A stretch of DNA of 60,000 nucleotides from Lineus longissimus (GCF_910592395.1 NC_088314.1:8558001-8618000), one strand, 5' to 3'. Counted from the first letter of the stretch, positions 12,634-27,456 are shown. The notes: a model not told the origin generated them from the sequence alone. Made by a program: numbers and translations.

Positions 12634-13001
12634 GGTCGTCTTCGTCAATATCGGTATCGGGTGCCATTTTGAAGAGACCTCTTGGGGTGCCATATATTGC
12701 ATGTATTATAATTGGCTATTTATACTCCATGAACGGTGTTATTTAAATGTTATTGTATGCACAGGTCGTCACAGTCATTGGGTAAAGATCTGTATGCCAC
12801 GCCAGCGGATATTTCTAACGTCTTCTTAGTCAATGTTCCAGGGTGGAATGGGAAGCGGTGCTTTGCAGATATTGATGACAATAAAGGCCGGACCAGGGCC
12901 TACTTAGTCATACTGGTACCCTTTTGTGGACCTCCAAATTGTATGGTTCTACTTTTTATAGTACAGAAAGGATAGGCTACCGGTATTCACGAGGACATCC
13001 C
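12634..13001 (+). mobile_element. MITE-like element, copy 1 of a 368-bp family
   Basis: This segment is nearly the full length of the minus-strand segment at 37590-37958, and both end in inverted repeats built on TACCGGTATTCACGAGGAC. The right end here is intact; the left end is degenerate (TATCGGTATCGGG region). The body matches the second copy throughout, including a TTTATAGTACAGAAAGGATAG stretch near the right end. There is no transposase frame. It is a non-autonomous DNA transposon by structure. Confidence 0.65.
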
Positions 13002-16000
13002 ATATACGATTTACATGCCGAAGAAGTGCTTTCAGGACGCATGATGATGGCAACAAGGCAAAGAAACAGTCCCAAAAATTAAACTGAAAATTGTAAGAAC
13101 CATTGATAGTTGTGTGAACGCTGAGTGCAGAGTGTGGTATACATGCTACTAGCCAGTTTTCAGCAACACCAACCCATACTGGCGAGCGTCCGTTGGCCAA
13201 GTTGATAGAGCTATCAAATATCCGCTAACCGTGACGCGGCTGTCATCGGAACCGGAGATATGTCTTAAAGCGCCAGCGGATCAATGTCCAAGCCAACAAG
13301 ACGCGACAACTTCAATGTCCTAGCTGAGCTATTTCAGCCTTCAAATTTCCTGGAGCTAACTCGCGTCTTCCGAGGTAATGACACGGATTATTTACTTGCC
13401 TTAACGGATCCAGTACACCGTCGGATCAAATTCTGCAATTTCAGATTACACTGATGCTTAGCCGGTAAATTGAATGAAGAAATCGTTAATAGGCGATATT
13501 GAAACTCGGAAAGGCACTCAGCTTGATCAGGGGTTGTAGTTTCGGATGGATTCTTTGCATTAGTCTTGCCTCATGTTCTGCATGCCGATCGAGTTCGATT
13601 GAGGGTGATTGAAATTGTCAGGAAGCGATCGGAATTCAATTTAAATGACCATCTGAATATTGGGTTTATTGGGACGTTTCATGACAGTGGGTACTTGTAT
13701 AAAAAATATTTGTCCAAGCAAAAGGCCATAGGCCTATCGCGCTGGGGCAAATTATCGTAACAATTGAATAATCGTTACAATATATTACAATGTTTTCTGG
13801 TGATGTGCAATGATTGCAGTGAGATTGTGAGAATTACTATGGTGTGATTTACATGATTAATATACTTACAAGAAAGCAAGTCTATATTATCGATCAAAAT
13901 TGGGTCTAATATGGCATGGAAATGAGGATGGAACTGCATTTTGCTTTATCCCTGGACCGCCAGTAACTACGAACGGCGTACCCGTTGAACAGCTGAATAA
14001 AAAAGGGACTTGACCACTTAATTCGTACACTAAGAAATTGAATTGCCGTACGCGAGTCCCACGCGATTCCCAATACTTAAAAACCGCCCCAAGTAGATTG
14101 CAATACAATGTAAGCTAATAGTGAGTAACATGAACCCTTTGAAATTTCCCTTTGCATGTCTCCGTGTCTATTCTGTAATATTCTACAGCACGATACATCC
14201 TTATAAAAAATCCTTTACAACTTTTCAGTGAGAAGAATAATGTTTTCTTCGCCGGCACGAATGATGCGTTTCTGTTCCCATTAGAAGCAAAAAAAGTTGC
14301 AGAGCTCCGCTTATAGGCTCAATAATTAATGAAATTGCCTGAAGACAATTAGCGTCAATCATTGCAGCAATTAAGCCATAGTTAAATGATGCGATGAGGC
14401 TCTTAGCATGCTTATTACGGATGTAAGCTGCTTTCAATCTGAGAACAACGTTCGTGAATTTAAAGCAAAAAATACAAAAACAAAAAAAACACGAAAAGGA
14501 AAAGGGTACTATATACTTCAAGAAGCGTTGCTGTAATGTTAATTTCTCACCTCCATACCGTTCATTCCGCCAGAAATTAACATGGATTGTGAAAAAAACA
14601 CGTCTGCTCATATTTTATTCGTCCCCTCGATTGTTTCATCCAAAATAATTACTATACCAGTATGTATTTCAGACTCCACAGCATTCGCCTGATCAAAGTA
14701 ATAAAGAGTAAAAGAATGCACCCACAGGCGCCATATGTGATGTAATTGTAATCTAGCATGTCTCGGGTGTCATCAGTATGCTACTTACAGCATGTAATCA
14801 CCCCATTACATGTCAGAATCCGCCCCATCCCATCCAACTTGTGGCTTACCGCAATGTTGGCAATTTGAAATAATTTGGATTACAACGCCGCTTTCCCCTT
14901 CGCTCTGGTCGTATATATTAGCCATTCACTTATCTTACGCTACCATATTTTCCACCTTTCGAACAGATTAAACTTTCTCATTTAATGCCTTCTGTGGAGA
15001 GATCTTCTTTTAAATTGACCACTTAGAAAATTATCCAGTTGTAACATCGCCTGTCGCCGACAAAACACATCATTGAAAACTGTTTTGTCAGCAGTCTTGC
15101 ATTGTATCTGACGCTTTTTATCTGGTTGTTGCGCGTACTGAACAGTTCATCTACGTTCTACTGAAAGGTTTCAGGACAAGGACGAGATAATTCTAGCACA
15201 ACTTTCCTCGAGGTTACTACAACTCGTCTATCTATTGCCAGAAAACTTGATTGGCGCACAATATTGAACATCATAGTATGGCCTTAATGCATAACCGTGA
15301 TAACGGAAGATCTGTCAAGTGTAGTGTGTGCTATCATAGTATTCTCACAATCATAGCCATGGAGATAGAGGAATAAGGCTTTACTGTTGTCATGCGAGAA
15401 CTGGGCGCTATCTTGATTTTTAATGGAGTAGAAAAGGTAGGCTGAGATGTACAAAGAGATGTACACAAACACGTACACATTGTCGCATCTACCTGGCAAC
15501 CAAGAGAGCAAAAATAAAATAATTTTCCGACGTGATATATGATGGGAAAACGTCTCTTATCAGAAGCTTACAACTAAAACAGTTCGTGTCCACTTTTAAC
15601 GTCTTTAATGCCACCCATACCTAGATTTCCTAAGAAAATCCAGGAGTAATTGAACCACATTTTTGACAAGAACCCACTCCGAAAGAGGGCCCGGTGAGTG
15701 GAAGGATTTTAAGGCGTGTCTTTCGATTGATTGCGGGTGGGTTTTATCAGATTATTCAAGCAAGTTAACCATGCGAATGTCCAGTTGATAAACGACCACC
15801 AGATCATCATCCATCCTTGTTACTTAAGACAGCGCAATATTCAAGTCTCGTCACAAAAATACGAATGGGTAGAGCCAACAATCTGGGATGGAAACCATGC
15901 ACATATTGCTAAGTATACTCTTATAATGATTAATGACCACGAGATGGACATCTTTCTCCATTCTTGTGACTGAACTGGCTAAAGTATTCAGGTATCCACC

Positions 16001-17953
16001 AAGGGCGACCTCGGAGTTGTGATGTCCACCCAAGCATCCGAGAAAGCACTTCTCACGTCTCGTCCAGCTAGACCCCGTACGCCCTGATACATTATGGATG
16101 GCCTCGTTACTGTTGGACACAAATTGGGTTCCCCCAACCGTCCAATATAACAGATTATTCATAATTTCGTGATGGCGCAAATATCATCGTTATTTCCAAG
16201 TCAGGAGTCAGTGGAGAGCCGTAAATAATCTGTAGCGCTTTGTGACTGGAGTAACGCGTTTTACATTAGGAGAGGCTGTTAACTTTATCGAATCATTCGC
16301 AAGATCGACGCGCGGGCTCGTTGGAAAATGGCTAATACCCTTTCAGCAATGACAGCCACGTTAATGGGTTTGGTTGTGATAGTTATATGTAAGCTGGAGA
16401 TGGGTCCAGAGATATGCTTCGGCGAAATATGATTTGAGCCTACATTTATTAGGACCGTGTTTTTTGTGATACTCGACAAATGCCGGTGATCATATATTGC
16501 TCTACACGGTTAAGATGCTGATCCTAAGTTGTCTGGTTGGGGGCCAAATCGTCTCTCAACGGTATAACATATGTCAAAATTCTGCCAAATGTTTTACAGA
16601 CAATGCGTTTGTGGTGCTATATCCCTTTTGTATGAGTAGGTTAACACTGCATGCATGCGAGAATGCATTGTTATGTTACACTGCACCGCACCCTAACAAA
16701 GGAGAAATTCATGTGGAATCGTATGAAGTGTATTGTAACAATGTACAAGGCTGATAGGCTGTAGAATTATTAAGGTAACGCGCACTGGTTCCGTGTGAAC
16801 GTTGAAAACTTCACCCACAAGTGGAATTGCCTTGAGTTGTCATGGTTATTCGAAGTTCTGTCAAAGATGATACTTTCACTCTGCAGACAAGTGATTGGTG
16901 TATCTAGAAGACTTAAAACATACTTTAGTTTGAAGCTCCTGTTTGTATCCGTCATTCAGCATGACGTGCTCTTCTCATCGATTCTTTAACCCCATTGATC
17001 CCCTATCATTTCTCATGTAAAATTTGTAATTTTTACATCTTTTCACAGCCAAAGAAAAATTGTGGTTGGCTATCCCTAATATAAGGCCTCTTGGAGGCCT
17101 GACGACACGGTAGTTTCGAAAACCAGTCCCAAAAATATTTCAGTTGATTTACGAAAAATTGACGTGTTATCACGTACCGGTACTTTCGTTCTGATATTAT
17201 TCATCTTGATCAACAGGCAACACCTTCTTAATGACTGAAAGGATGTCATCTTAAGCCATCCGATTAACGTTGAGCTGAAGAAAGAGGATTTTCTGCATCC
17301 ATGGCAATGCACTCTGATGCCAGAATTTTTAAAGGTAAAAGTTAAGACAGACAAGCAGATTATTAGTACATGTAATGCAGTCTCCATTAGATGACAACCG
17401 TACTTTTGATCTGTCTCATTAGACTGTGAGGCAATACGAATTGCCGTTTTATTTTACAGATAACGGTATTTTTCTATGTAAACTGAAATGAAAGTACAGC
17501 AATACGACACGTCTCAGATAAGAATCACGACTAAAAACACCAATCTAAAGAAGTGAACGTACAGTGTAGGGAGGTTTTGGCCTGCTGCCTTTCGTGCTGC
17601 AGATAGGATGCTTCCTCTGATGAGCTTCTTGCATGATAGCTACGTTCTGACAAGAGTCCATTGGAGAACATACTTGATGAGCTACATGTATCGACAGGCT
17701 GCGTCAAGAAAAAGTAATTAATATGCCACCGAGTATGTTATCTGAAAAAAGGACATCTCCGTTGTGCTGATTGCAAGGTTGTATTTGAGAATACGTCTGC
17801 TTGGAATCCTGTAGCACATTTAGTTGTGTAGTGCTTAAGACAACATTTTGTAACTCTCTGACATGATGTTACTTAACACGGACATAGATATTCAATTAAA
17901 TGTAGCAACTGCGACAGGCCGCCACCGGAACTCCTCTGTAGTCAAAGACAAGT

Positions 17954-17975
17954 GGGGGGGGGGGGGGGGGGGGGG
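17954..17975 (+). repeat. Poly-G run of 22
   Basis: A single uninterrupted G22 homopolymer. It could form G-quadruplexes, and its length is likely to vary or to be misassembled. Confidence 0.85.
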
Positions 17976-18557
17976 AGTATGGTTTTTGTAAAAAAATCGC
18001 CCGGGCGAGGAGTTTAAAATTTCAAGAAAGGTTATGATCCAGGTGATTAAAAGATAACTAATCAGACCTACCCTTTCCCGTTCTTGGGGGTTACCACTCC
18101 TATATTCCTCAATCGCAGTTCATTTGATCTGCAATAAAAGAAATGTGATGCTTAACATCAAAGAGAGGTAATTTAGAGGTGTCGGATGCCAAAGGTTTCG
18201 AAGACATGAGTAGGTGTTTTAGCATAGCTGTTGACTTTGACTCATCATTCATCATCGTACCATGGTTGTTTCATCTTACGGTTTTTACCTTCTCCGTATT
18301 AGCAAATGATTCCCGACCCATCTTACGGCTATCGACCATCTTTGGGTACGATTCTGCACTGTGTGCGTGCGTGACTTCATCGCAGACACTACCGAAATAC
18401 GGATTGAAAATCTATATTCTCAAATTCAGAAATTCCCTTGAGCAGTCGTTTTCAATTAAATCCTAGTTCCAGATTTCTAATGGCATAATTATCCGTTTGT
18501 CCTTGTTAATTAGACAACCCCAGGCAACGAGTCGTGTTAAAAGAAGAAATACATGTA

Positions 18558-18652
18558 ATTACCAACAGAGAGGAACTCGATATGTCGGGGACATATTACC
18601 ATAACCAATTAGAGCAGAATTCGGAAGAAACCCCCGAGTTTCTGTTGGTAAT
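18558..18652. repeat. 95-bp inverted repeat
   Basis: The left arm ATTACCAACAGA plus AACTCG (separated by 4 nt) is matched in inverse orientation by CGAGTT plus TCTGTTGGTAAT at the right. This gives an 18-bp stem with one 4-nt bulge around a loop of about 55 nt. It could be a tiny MITE or a structured transcript; no other copy was seen in this window. Confidence 0.5.
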
Positions 18653-19089
18653 GTCCATTTATCATACAAATTATAATGACAACGACTAATATTGACCTAC
18701 GCGGAACTTTTAGGAGACGGAACTGTGGATTTCAAATGCGAAATTCTGTTTTGGATTTGGGAAAATCCGAGTGGAGTGAAAATATTGACAGTAACATTTA
18801 TAAAAAAAGACATTAGTGGGGTACCGTTGTGGTTAAAGTAGTGTATTGCCCACATTTGGATTGTAGCTGCAGTGTAGCTCTTCTATTTACAGCTGTGTTT
18901 CTAACTGTCTGATTCTAGCTAGCTGCAGCATTTTGTTGTTTCACACTGGTTGTGAACGCCGACAAGCGTTATTTCCAACCAGGCGTAACACATGTTACCA
19001 GGGAACCGCAGTCTGCAAGATATTAATGAAACACTTCCCAAACATCCGCCGCGAGCAATTCTGAGTTGATCACACGATTTGGCGTCTTC

Positions 19090-19420
19090 CCATCAGTGAC
19101 ACACTCCGTACTATAGGGTTTCCAATTCTTTGGGCTATTTGAAAAATAAGCATTAGCGAACTGGCAAGAAAGTGCCTGCTTCTTTGTACTCTAACTCTTA
19201 GAAGCCTGCAATGCACTTAGTAGTTCTTATGGTTGCATGCCGCTTTTGTGAACTGCAGGGAATCTTGCGAAAAACTTAGAACAATATTCAACACTGCTTA
19301 CACTAAAATATGCGGAATACGAACCCAGATGGATTTCTTTTCCTTCAGTAACCCCGTCCATACTGTTGGGTTCTTTATTCTGAGTGCTATTTGAAAAAAA
19401 GCAATAGCGAACACGCTAAG
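19090..19420. repeat. Diverged direct repeat, spacing about 255 bp
   Basis: A segment including GGGTTTCCAATTCTTTGGGC and GCTATTTGAAAAATAAGCAT near 19090-19165 recurs near 19345-19420 with several differences (a GCTATTTGAAAAAAAGCAAT version). It suggests an old local duplication. Not coding as far as I can see. Confidence 0.4.
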
Positions 19421-22400
19421 GAAAACAAACTTTGTCAAGAAGGAGTAGGCGTACCATTGTTATGTCAACCGGTTGTCAGCATCTCTGCTTGTCTAAGTCC
19501 AAACTAAAATCACGAATCAATCCTTTCACTGAATTTTTCTGTCGCTGATGCATCAAACTAGCACGTGTCTGTTCGCCGTGTCATTAGATAGTTGAAAGTA
19601 CATGGCAATTTGGAGAATACGGATTGACGATTAGGCACGTAATGCTTACAGTTTTTATTCGGGATTGGCATGTCGTCTGCATTAATGCCACTTGTGCTGC
19701 TAATGGAGACATCACTAATCAAATGGCTTCCAGCAGCGAAGGGTATGTTCTTAATTTTCACGCATTAATGTAGAGAGATATAGAACATATTTCTACTACA
19801 ACCTTCCATGCTGTCATATATTGACATATTGTCGTGTTTCTTCTGGCCTGTTAAAGAACCGGACTAACTGGAAGTACATGTACTGTTTATCTTACCAAAT
19901 ACCGCGAGGGTGGAGCTAAAATGTTGGCCAGAACAGAGGCGACAGTCTATGTTTTGGCGAAATGTTAGCAACAACCTAGCGGTGATTCCAGACAACCAGT
20001 ACCGAAAACCAATACCGACAGTAAGGCATTTTCTAAAACAAATATTTTCTAAAACAAATCTAACTTGATATGTTTTGGGAATGATATACGGAGAATCAGC
20101 CTTTTCTCTCATTTTATACCAACCCAAGAGGTAACAGCTTGATTTGCAGTCACTAAAAGACATTTGGCCAACTATAAAGTGCTTTGTGGAGATGCCATCG
20201 TTCGTTCCTTAAGTTGTGTTAAGTTCTGGCTTCATCATCAGGGGTTAATGCTCGCTGTATCTGGGATTATGTCTGACATGCTCTCTACATCATCTCTGGC
20301 AGTTAGACGGTAAGCCCCTGAGCCAACAGTAATGGCTCCCCAGTCTGACACTGATCACATAATTCCAAGAGACGGATGTCGAAGATGCAATCTCGTCATA
20401 TGATCATCTATCGCACACTAAGGCACTGGAGTAATGCCTCCTTAATGTCCCTTGAAACGAGGTTGGATCAAGGCGGATAGATCGTCTGCAGAATTGATGG
20501 ATGAAAAAAGGCGTCCGATGGGGGATGGCGGTGATCTTCTGACAATGTGGGGGAAATAATAAGGCCAATCTTTTATCGTTTTCTAGGGAGTCTGTGGGCG
20601 GCTTTCCTTCGTATGACAATTTTGATAGAAACAAAACAGTTTGACTCAATTTGGTGGAAAATATATAAGGGTGACTTACCAGTTAGAAAATCTGAGACAA
20701 GTTTCGACCTTTTTTGAAGGTAGGCCGAGAAAGGGACATGGTTTGGCCAGAAGATGAGGAAGTGATTAATTACCAATATTTGGGGGACCAAAAGCAATCA
20801 TACGTCGACTGATGCTCTTCAAATCTATGACCGGTGTAACAGTTTTAAATGTGCTTAGATAGAGTGTGCTCGAGACAAAGGATTCTATTGTGCGCTTCGA
20901 ACCTATGATTCACTGAAGGTTATGTATCTCGACAGAACCTTGCCATATCCGTCACCATATCAAAGGGAAGGACATATTTTCTAGGATGGACATTTACGAC
21001 TTTTACACCGGTCTTTGTACCTAAACTTCTGTTGAACAAGAAAAAGATGAAAACGACAAAATGACGAAGAAATAATTCCTTCCCCCTTTAGTCTGTCGTA
21101 GATAATCTGTCTGCGTCTCTAACCTATTTGCGGAGGACCGCTTTTCTTTCAACGCCAAATGCTGCAAAAAAAGTCACACTGTACGAGGCGACTGTCGACT
21201 GTATATTGCAAGCTTATAATGTATCATACGACTTATAGCATGTAAAGACAGACGCCAATTTATCTATTTGGTCCCAACCGGATATACCAGCACATCAGCC
21301 ATCTGCCCAAACACGATATGCTACTGAAGGGTTGGTACCCTTCTGTGCGCTCTATCACAAGTAGATGTACAATGATAAAGTGTTTGGTAGAGAGTTATAG
21401 GTAGAGTATAGGAAGGGGTAGGAGCGGTGAGATCGATGACTGCAGGTTGATCAAAAGGGGTATGAGCTATCCCGTACTCTCTGTCACGCTGTCAGTCCTG
21501 AACGAGCTCCTTTTCTACGCATGTTGGTCAACTCCTGCCTCTTCTAGTACCACCCCCCCCTAACCACATTAACCATGTCTTTCGTTATAGCAAAAAATGG
21601 TGCTGTTGTGCTGGGGTGGGTGTGTTATTAGTGGATGTTCTTCCTCACTGACAGCAGTTATAATAACCCTGCTTAGCCTACGATTCGACATGTTTTACAA
21701 TGTGTCCTACTATGTATCTGAATAATGGATTGCAAAGGATATAGTTGAAGGACTAGGAATTAGCGGGATCGGGCATTTCTTTACCCATCGGACTTTTAAA
21801 GAATCGCTTTAAGAATGCTTGGAGATGATACTCATTTATCACCGCCGTTGCCAAGCCAGCATCCCTAATAACTGACTCTCTTCGCAGCCAAGTCTTTGTT
21901 GGAGTTAATCTTGGGGTTGGTGTTCAACAATGAAGGATGTCACGCCAAGATGAGATTGATCGATTTTTCGGGGAATATTTTGAATAATACCGCGGATAAT
22001 GTGGCGCTTACCTGTCAATTCATCATAGCAATGTCAATTTGCGCTATAAACCCTGCTCTGGTTTCATTATTGGTCGTGTCGAATTATTCGAAAGGGTTCG
22101 ACTCAATGTACATGTACACGCATAATGGCTAATGAAATAAGATATGTTCATAAATGGAAATATTTTATTGATATTTTGCGTCGTTTACGACGACAACGAT
22201 GATTGACGCGCTGAGAGGCAAAACTTGTAAGTGTGGCCTTATTATAAAACAATAACAAGTTCATAACTGATGTAAGTTGTCAGCGTTCATCTATTCAACT
22301 GTATTCAGTTGATACGAAATAATGCTCTATTTGAACTTCATAACGGCCATTCGCAATGGCATAACCATTGCATCCATTTGGACATTTTGACAACCAATTT

Positions 22401-25400
22401 GGTTATGTCGTTATATGATAAAGGTAACAAGTTCACCATTGCTATAACATGTCAAGAGTTCATCAGCGGTCTCAGACACATTCGGGTAATGTGATTTCCA
22501 GTCCCTCCTGCGGACAATGCCCAACCAAGTTTCCTAAATCATGGGAGAGAAGCACGGAAATTGGATCTCGTTTCTGCAAGGGGAGGGATCTCTGTTGGTT
22601 TAGGCATCGCATGTCCGTCTCTGTGGGCAAACTAAATACTTTAGCACGGTTTGTTTGATATCCTTTGGCTTGAGACGCGAGACGAGTATTGATATTGTTC
22701 GCGTGATGAATGTAACTTGGGGGATTTGTCAGGATTATTATGCGGATCATTATTGCTGGGACGGAATAAATTCGTAAGTCAGTTTGAATTTACCTTAATT
22801 GACCAGACATTCAAAGCCATCGGTTTCACCTATCTTGGACCCGTTCTGAATACTATAAACAAAGTATTTAATTCACCAAGCTAAATATTATGCATATCCG
22901 ATTCCATTCAAAGTTGGCAGTAACATCAACAACCATTGTTTTATTGTCTTATCAAGGGGTTTGATAACAACTAACTAACGTTACAGCTTTCATGGGGACA
23001 AGGAAGGTAAGGATTGTTAAATCTTCTCTTTACTAGGCACTATATTACGTCGATAAGAAGATCAACGCCGCTGGAAAATGTTGAAATCATCGCTAAAAAG
23101 AAAATGATTGCCTTTGAAAGATTGTGAAGAATTGGTAAAACGCGCTCCTCTACTAGAAGCCGCATTTAATCATACCTCTGACAACAACACCAATCAGTCA
23201 TCAGATTGAAGTGATTCTAATCACCTCTTCATCTTCCACACCCGCACCAAAACACCATTGATCATCGCTTCACAATGACTGACAAAATCTGATTTCACGC
23301 CATCTTGAGCATGAGAAAATAATTTCCTGCTTGCTAAGGAGAATAATTCAAGTTCCCCCATCATCAAAAGTTGTTTTTTATCTATTGGGACTGGCGTGAA
23401 GAACTAATTCATCCATGAAACAGCACTTTGCACTATCATATGAATTCGACATGAAGTGTTTTGTGAATGGCTGTTACGCTGTACTTTCTACAATGTCTAA
23501 ATGTACAAGAAAGTTCTACGTTATACTGGAATGAAGTCATAATGCAAAACGAGGGATTAATCGTAGCCACATGTACCTGCGATTATTAAAGCCGGTGATC
23601 ACTGGGTTTTGGTATTGACTCGCTGCGATCTGCGATGACCACCGCTATCGCGGTTCCGTCATTTTATGATCCGCTGCACCCAGACCGACCCAACAAAGCT
23701 TTTGCTTTGCGATCGCATACGCTTCGCGATTCAAACAAAATCGCATTCCAGTCAGCGTAAACCTACCATAACATTGTGTAACAAGGCCATTACCACCAGT
23801 GCAGCTTTGAATCAAATCCTCTCCTATCGACTTAAACTAGCTCCAATTTCATATCCCAGGCAACGTCGGAAGTCGTGTTTCCTCTACTGATTAAAATAAA
23901 AACCTAGTGACAAGCCAATCTATATGGATCCGCTCTCAGAACGCGAGTTTCCGTTCTTCCACGCCAGCTGACGACATATGAAATCTTACCCTGAGGGCCG
24001 TAGCGGAGCCGAAGAAAGAAATCCACCCAATAACTGCTAGTAAACGATTGATTTTCCGCGGAGAGTCGGCAATGTATCCGTTGAGTAACATATGAAATGC
24101 ATTAACCATGTAGATCGCTGTCTTGAGGGGGCAATAAACAAAATATACCAATAAATGTTGTGCTCTTGTAGTGTTCCATGATATGGCCCACTGTTATTGA
24201 TGCAGTTGTAATAATTCTCTAGATAAGATTCGTATCTTCCGGCGTTTGAGAAAGTTTATATCACGAATTGACGACAGCAGCTGCTGAAGATCTCCTGATA
24301 GCAGGAGACTTTTACAAAATCAGGTTGGGACTTGCCGCGTTGCGAGGGTGATCCGAGTCGCATATGTTTGGATTTATTCAGCGTTAAAAGTATTTATACG
24401 TTCTTTTGTCACCTGGTATAACTCTGCCCAGCTGAATTTCCTCCTTCTAACTTGCTTACGTTTAGTATTTCGCATTGGCAGCCCCGGGAATAATTTTGTC
24501 ATGATAGTGCAGCTGGGATCGAAGCAGTTACTGAGGGCATCTAATAAATATTGTTAAGAGTTCTGTCTCAAACGCGGCCTGGCATGACGTACACTTGCTC
24601 AGCGTAGTTTACATAGCAAAGCATCTTTGGAACCTCTGCACATTTTTCAAAATGGGCACATTTTGTCTCTGTAAGTATAAATTACTGAGTAATTCAACAG
24701 CAGAGCATCATTAAAGGAAAATATTACTCTCTTTTATGAGGCCAATTGAACACTCTCATACAAATTTCACTTAAGTAAGATTGAAATTTTCATCAGCAAC
24801 GCTAGACCTAAGATCCTTTAGTGGCACGTTTAAGAGATAGAGTGATGATATATTTCATCCAGAGCATGAAGCAATTCGGATAAGCAGGATTAGACTCAAG
24901 CTTAATAACAGGGATCAGAGCCGGTACTGCCTTATGTGTACAACCGGATTATTCAATCAGACAATTCGTTTCCCTGCATATACTCATTACATCAGAAGAC
25001 ACATTTGAGGGTGCATGGCGAAACGTTGTGTGCACAGCAAAACACTCGGAGTTCCATTCATGAAATTATGGAACATAAACGCAAGAACCCCAAACTATTT
25101 TATTTTGTGTAGAAAGATGGGAGGTCGAAACGTTTCATTTACCTGTCAAAGTGAAAAGTCGTCATATCAGCGTATACACCGTCTCGATATAGCCTTGCTT
25201 GAATGAGAAATCAATCGATTTGTATCAAAATATCAAACGAAATTAGATAAAACGCCCGACTACGCAGATGTGATGACTTTAGCTGTGTATTTAATTGGAT
25301 GGAAGTAATTAGCTGAAACTTATCCTACACGTTATTGATTGTTCCTGCATTCAAGTTCGCGCTATTTTGCCACGTCGATGTTGAATTGCTTGTTACACAG

Positions 25401-27414
25401 ATCGGGGTGTCTGATATGTGAGTTGAATGATGTACGCATCTCCAAACTTAGAATTTTGATAAAGTGGAAACGACAAACTATTTCATGACAAAAATCCAAT
25501 TGAATTGACATTTCAAAACTGATTGGGTCAAAGTAATCCTGAAGATATCAGGGTTCATGTTGGCTTTTCGTACCCAACGGAATATTGCCTCTGAATTCCG
25601 CAGGTTTTGTCCAAGTGGTGTGAGAGAAATAGATCTCTGCCTTAAAAGTCAACCACGAACCAACTTATGTTATGGCCATTTGCATGAAGCATTAAAATGT
25701 CATTCTTTTCGATATTTCTTCCTTAAGGCGAAGGGCCCTGAACACAATCCATTGGCAACCGCTACGCCAAGCTCCATTTTTAGTGTTTCCGATAAAAAAA
25801 CCTTACATCAAGTAATCTTCGTTACCAGGGGATTTGGAATTCGAATTTTCCGTGAATATGCCGTATCCAATGTAAATTGACATCAGTCAGAGTCATCCTA
25901 TCCATTTAAAGGCATGTGCGTTCGCCAAAAGCTTATAGGTTTTAATAGAAGTTTAACTAGAAGTTCGAAATATATGATTCACCAACTGTTCTGTGAACAA
26001 CTGTGCATGCCAGATTTAATCGCGCTGACGTGTATAAGTACTGTACTACGGCCATGTGTATGTTCAAGCGATCCACAATCATAAACCATACGTATTTTTG
26101 AACGAGCATTGCCTTTAACTAAAGGCGTGGATGGATAATTTTATTTTAGCGCAGTTTGATTATTGAATTCGGATATAAGAACCACATCGGCGCAATTGTG
26201 AACATTTTTATATCAAATTTCTCCCGGTTTCTGCCCGGCTTACCACCAGGACGAAGATCGAAACTGACATAGCTGAATATGGCGGCGAATGCCGAGTAAT
26301 TCTGCACGCGTTTATCAGACATCCAGGCTATTTAGATGCTAATTTTCCCAATCACTATCAGATATGGATCGTAGATGCGAAGGTGATGGAAGATCCATAG
26401 GGATTCATATTTCTAGAACCACGTACCAGCGTTTGAGGCAGCGTGTCGATCTTTTCGGTCCAAATGAGACGATTGGTTATATTCCAAAGGAGTATACCAG
26501 TATGTGGGGATCTATTTACATACAGAAGCTTTCTGAGATGTGATTGACCGGGAAAATCTTCGAGGGTATACGAATTCCATTGTACATTCACTTGGCTGTG
26601 TTAACAATCCCGGTATAGAAGATTGTTCTAGGCATATGAATATTCTTATTCAGATTCGTATATATACGCGATTCACATTCTGGCGTAGATTCTTGAAAAA
26701 CATGGTTTAAGATCTCAACTAAACAAGACTCTTAAATGCAAAGGCACTGTACATGCTCATGTATTAACGACCCTGAATATAATTCAACTGCATGTATTTA
26801 TAACAATCAATTTAAGAAAATAATCGGGATTTCGAGCTTGATACGTTGGTGAATAAAAGTGTCATGAAAACGTACCTTTTGCAGGAAAATACGTTGTCAA
26901 TGTCACCAGAAGGTGTTCACACAACGCAATATTATCATCAACTGACAACTTGGAAGAGAGGAGCGAGTGGGACTTGCTAAACACGTCCTTCGCAATATCC
27001 GTATTGGCCGGGAGCCCCTGCTACTCTAATTAGCGGTCTCTGGCCTTGGTTGCGTGCAATCAAATCAAAGACTGCTTGAGGGAGTCAAGGCAATTGTCGT
27101 CGACCTTTGAATAGCGATTTATCGTGGATGGAATACCGTGCAGACCGATACATTTCTTACAATATGGCAAGTGCTGCAAATTACAAATCAATAACTCCGT
27201 TATAATGGTAGATTTGACTTAATGTTCTTAATAAAAAGAACGAATTTCCTCTGATGCAGGTTAACCTTGAAGGACCAATTAAGCATTATTCAGTGCGTTA
27301 CCAAACTATGGCGTGCACTCTGCAGTAGCAGTTCCCATCAAATTGCGCCAAAAATTAAGGTCTGACTGAATTATCACCCAATTCCAATTTTAATCCCAAC
27401 AGGACCGGAGTGAG

Positions 27415-27456
27415 CCTTCCGCGCAGCGATCGTCTTCGTGCGAGCTGCGCGGAAGG
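27415..27456. repeat. GC-rich perfect 13-bp hairpin
   Basis: CCTTCCGCGCAGC and GCTGCGCGGAAGG flank a 16-nt loop. A perfect GC-rich stem of this length stands out in this A+T-rich surrounding. No flanking gene was recognised, so any role is unknown. Confidence 0.7.

Larger units (their letters stand above)
13002..27414. other. Long non-coding stretch without a supported gene
   Basis: I found no open frame with a recognisable domain, and no exon with paired splice sites that I trust. Frames of up to 128 codons (for example 14225-14611 minus, low-complexity and Phe/Cys-rich) look like chance. Included are a G22 tract at 17954-17975, an inverted repeat at 18558-18652 and a diverged direct repeat near 19090-19165 and 19345-19420. 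Genes with short exons could be hidden here. Confidence 0.4.

Noticed and set aside
14225-14611. Minus-strand frame of 128 codons
   Set aside because: Low-complexity Phe/Cys-rich composition over an A-rich tract; no domain and no splice context.
25557-25880. Plus-strand frame of 107 codons
   Set aside because: No domain or homologous segment in the window and no plausible start or splice context; expected by chance at this length.
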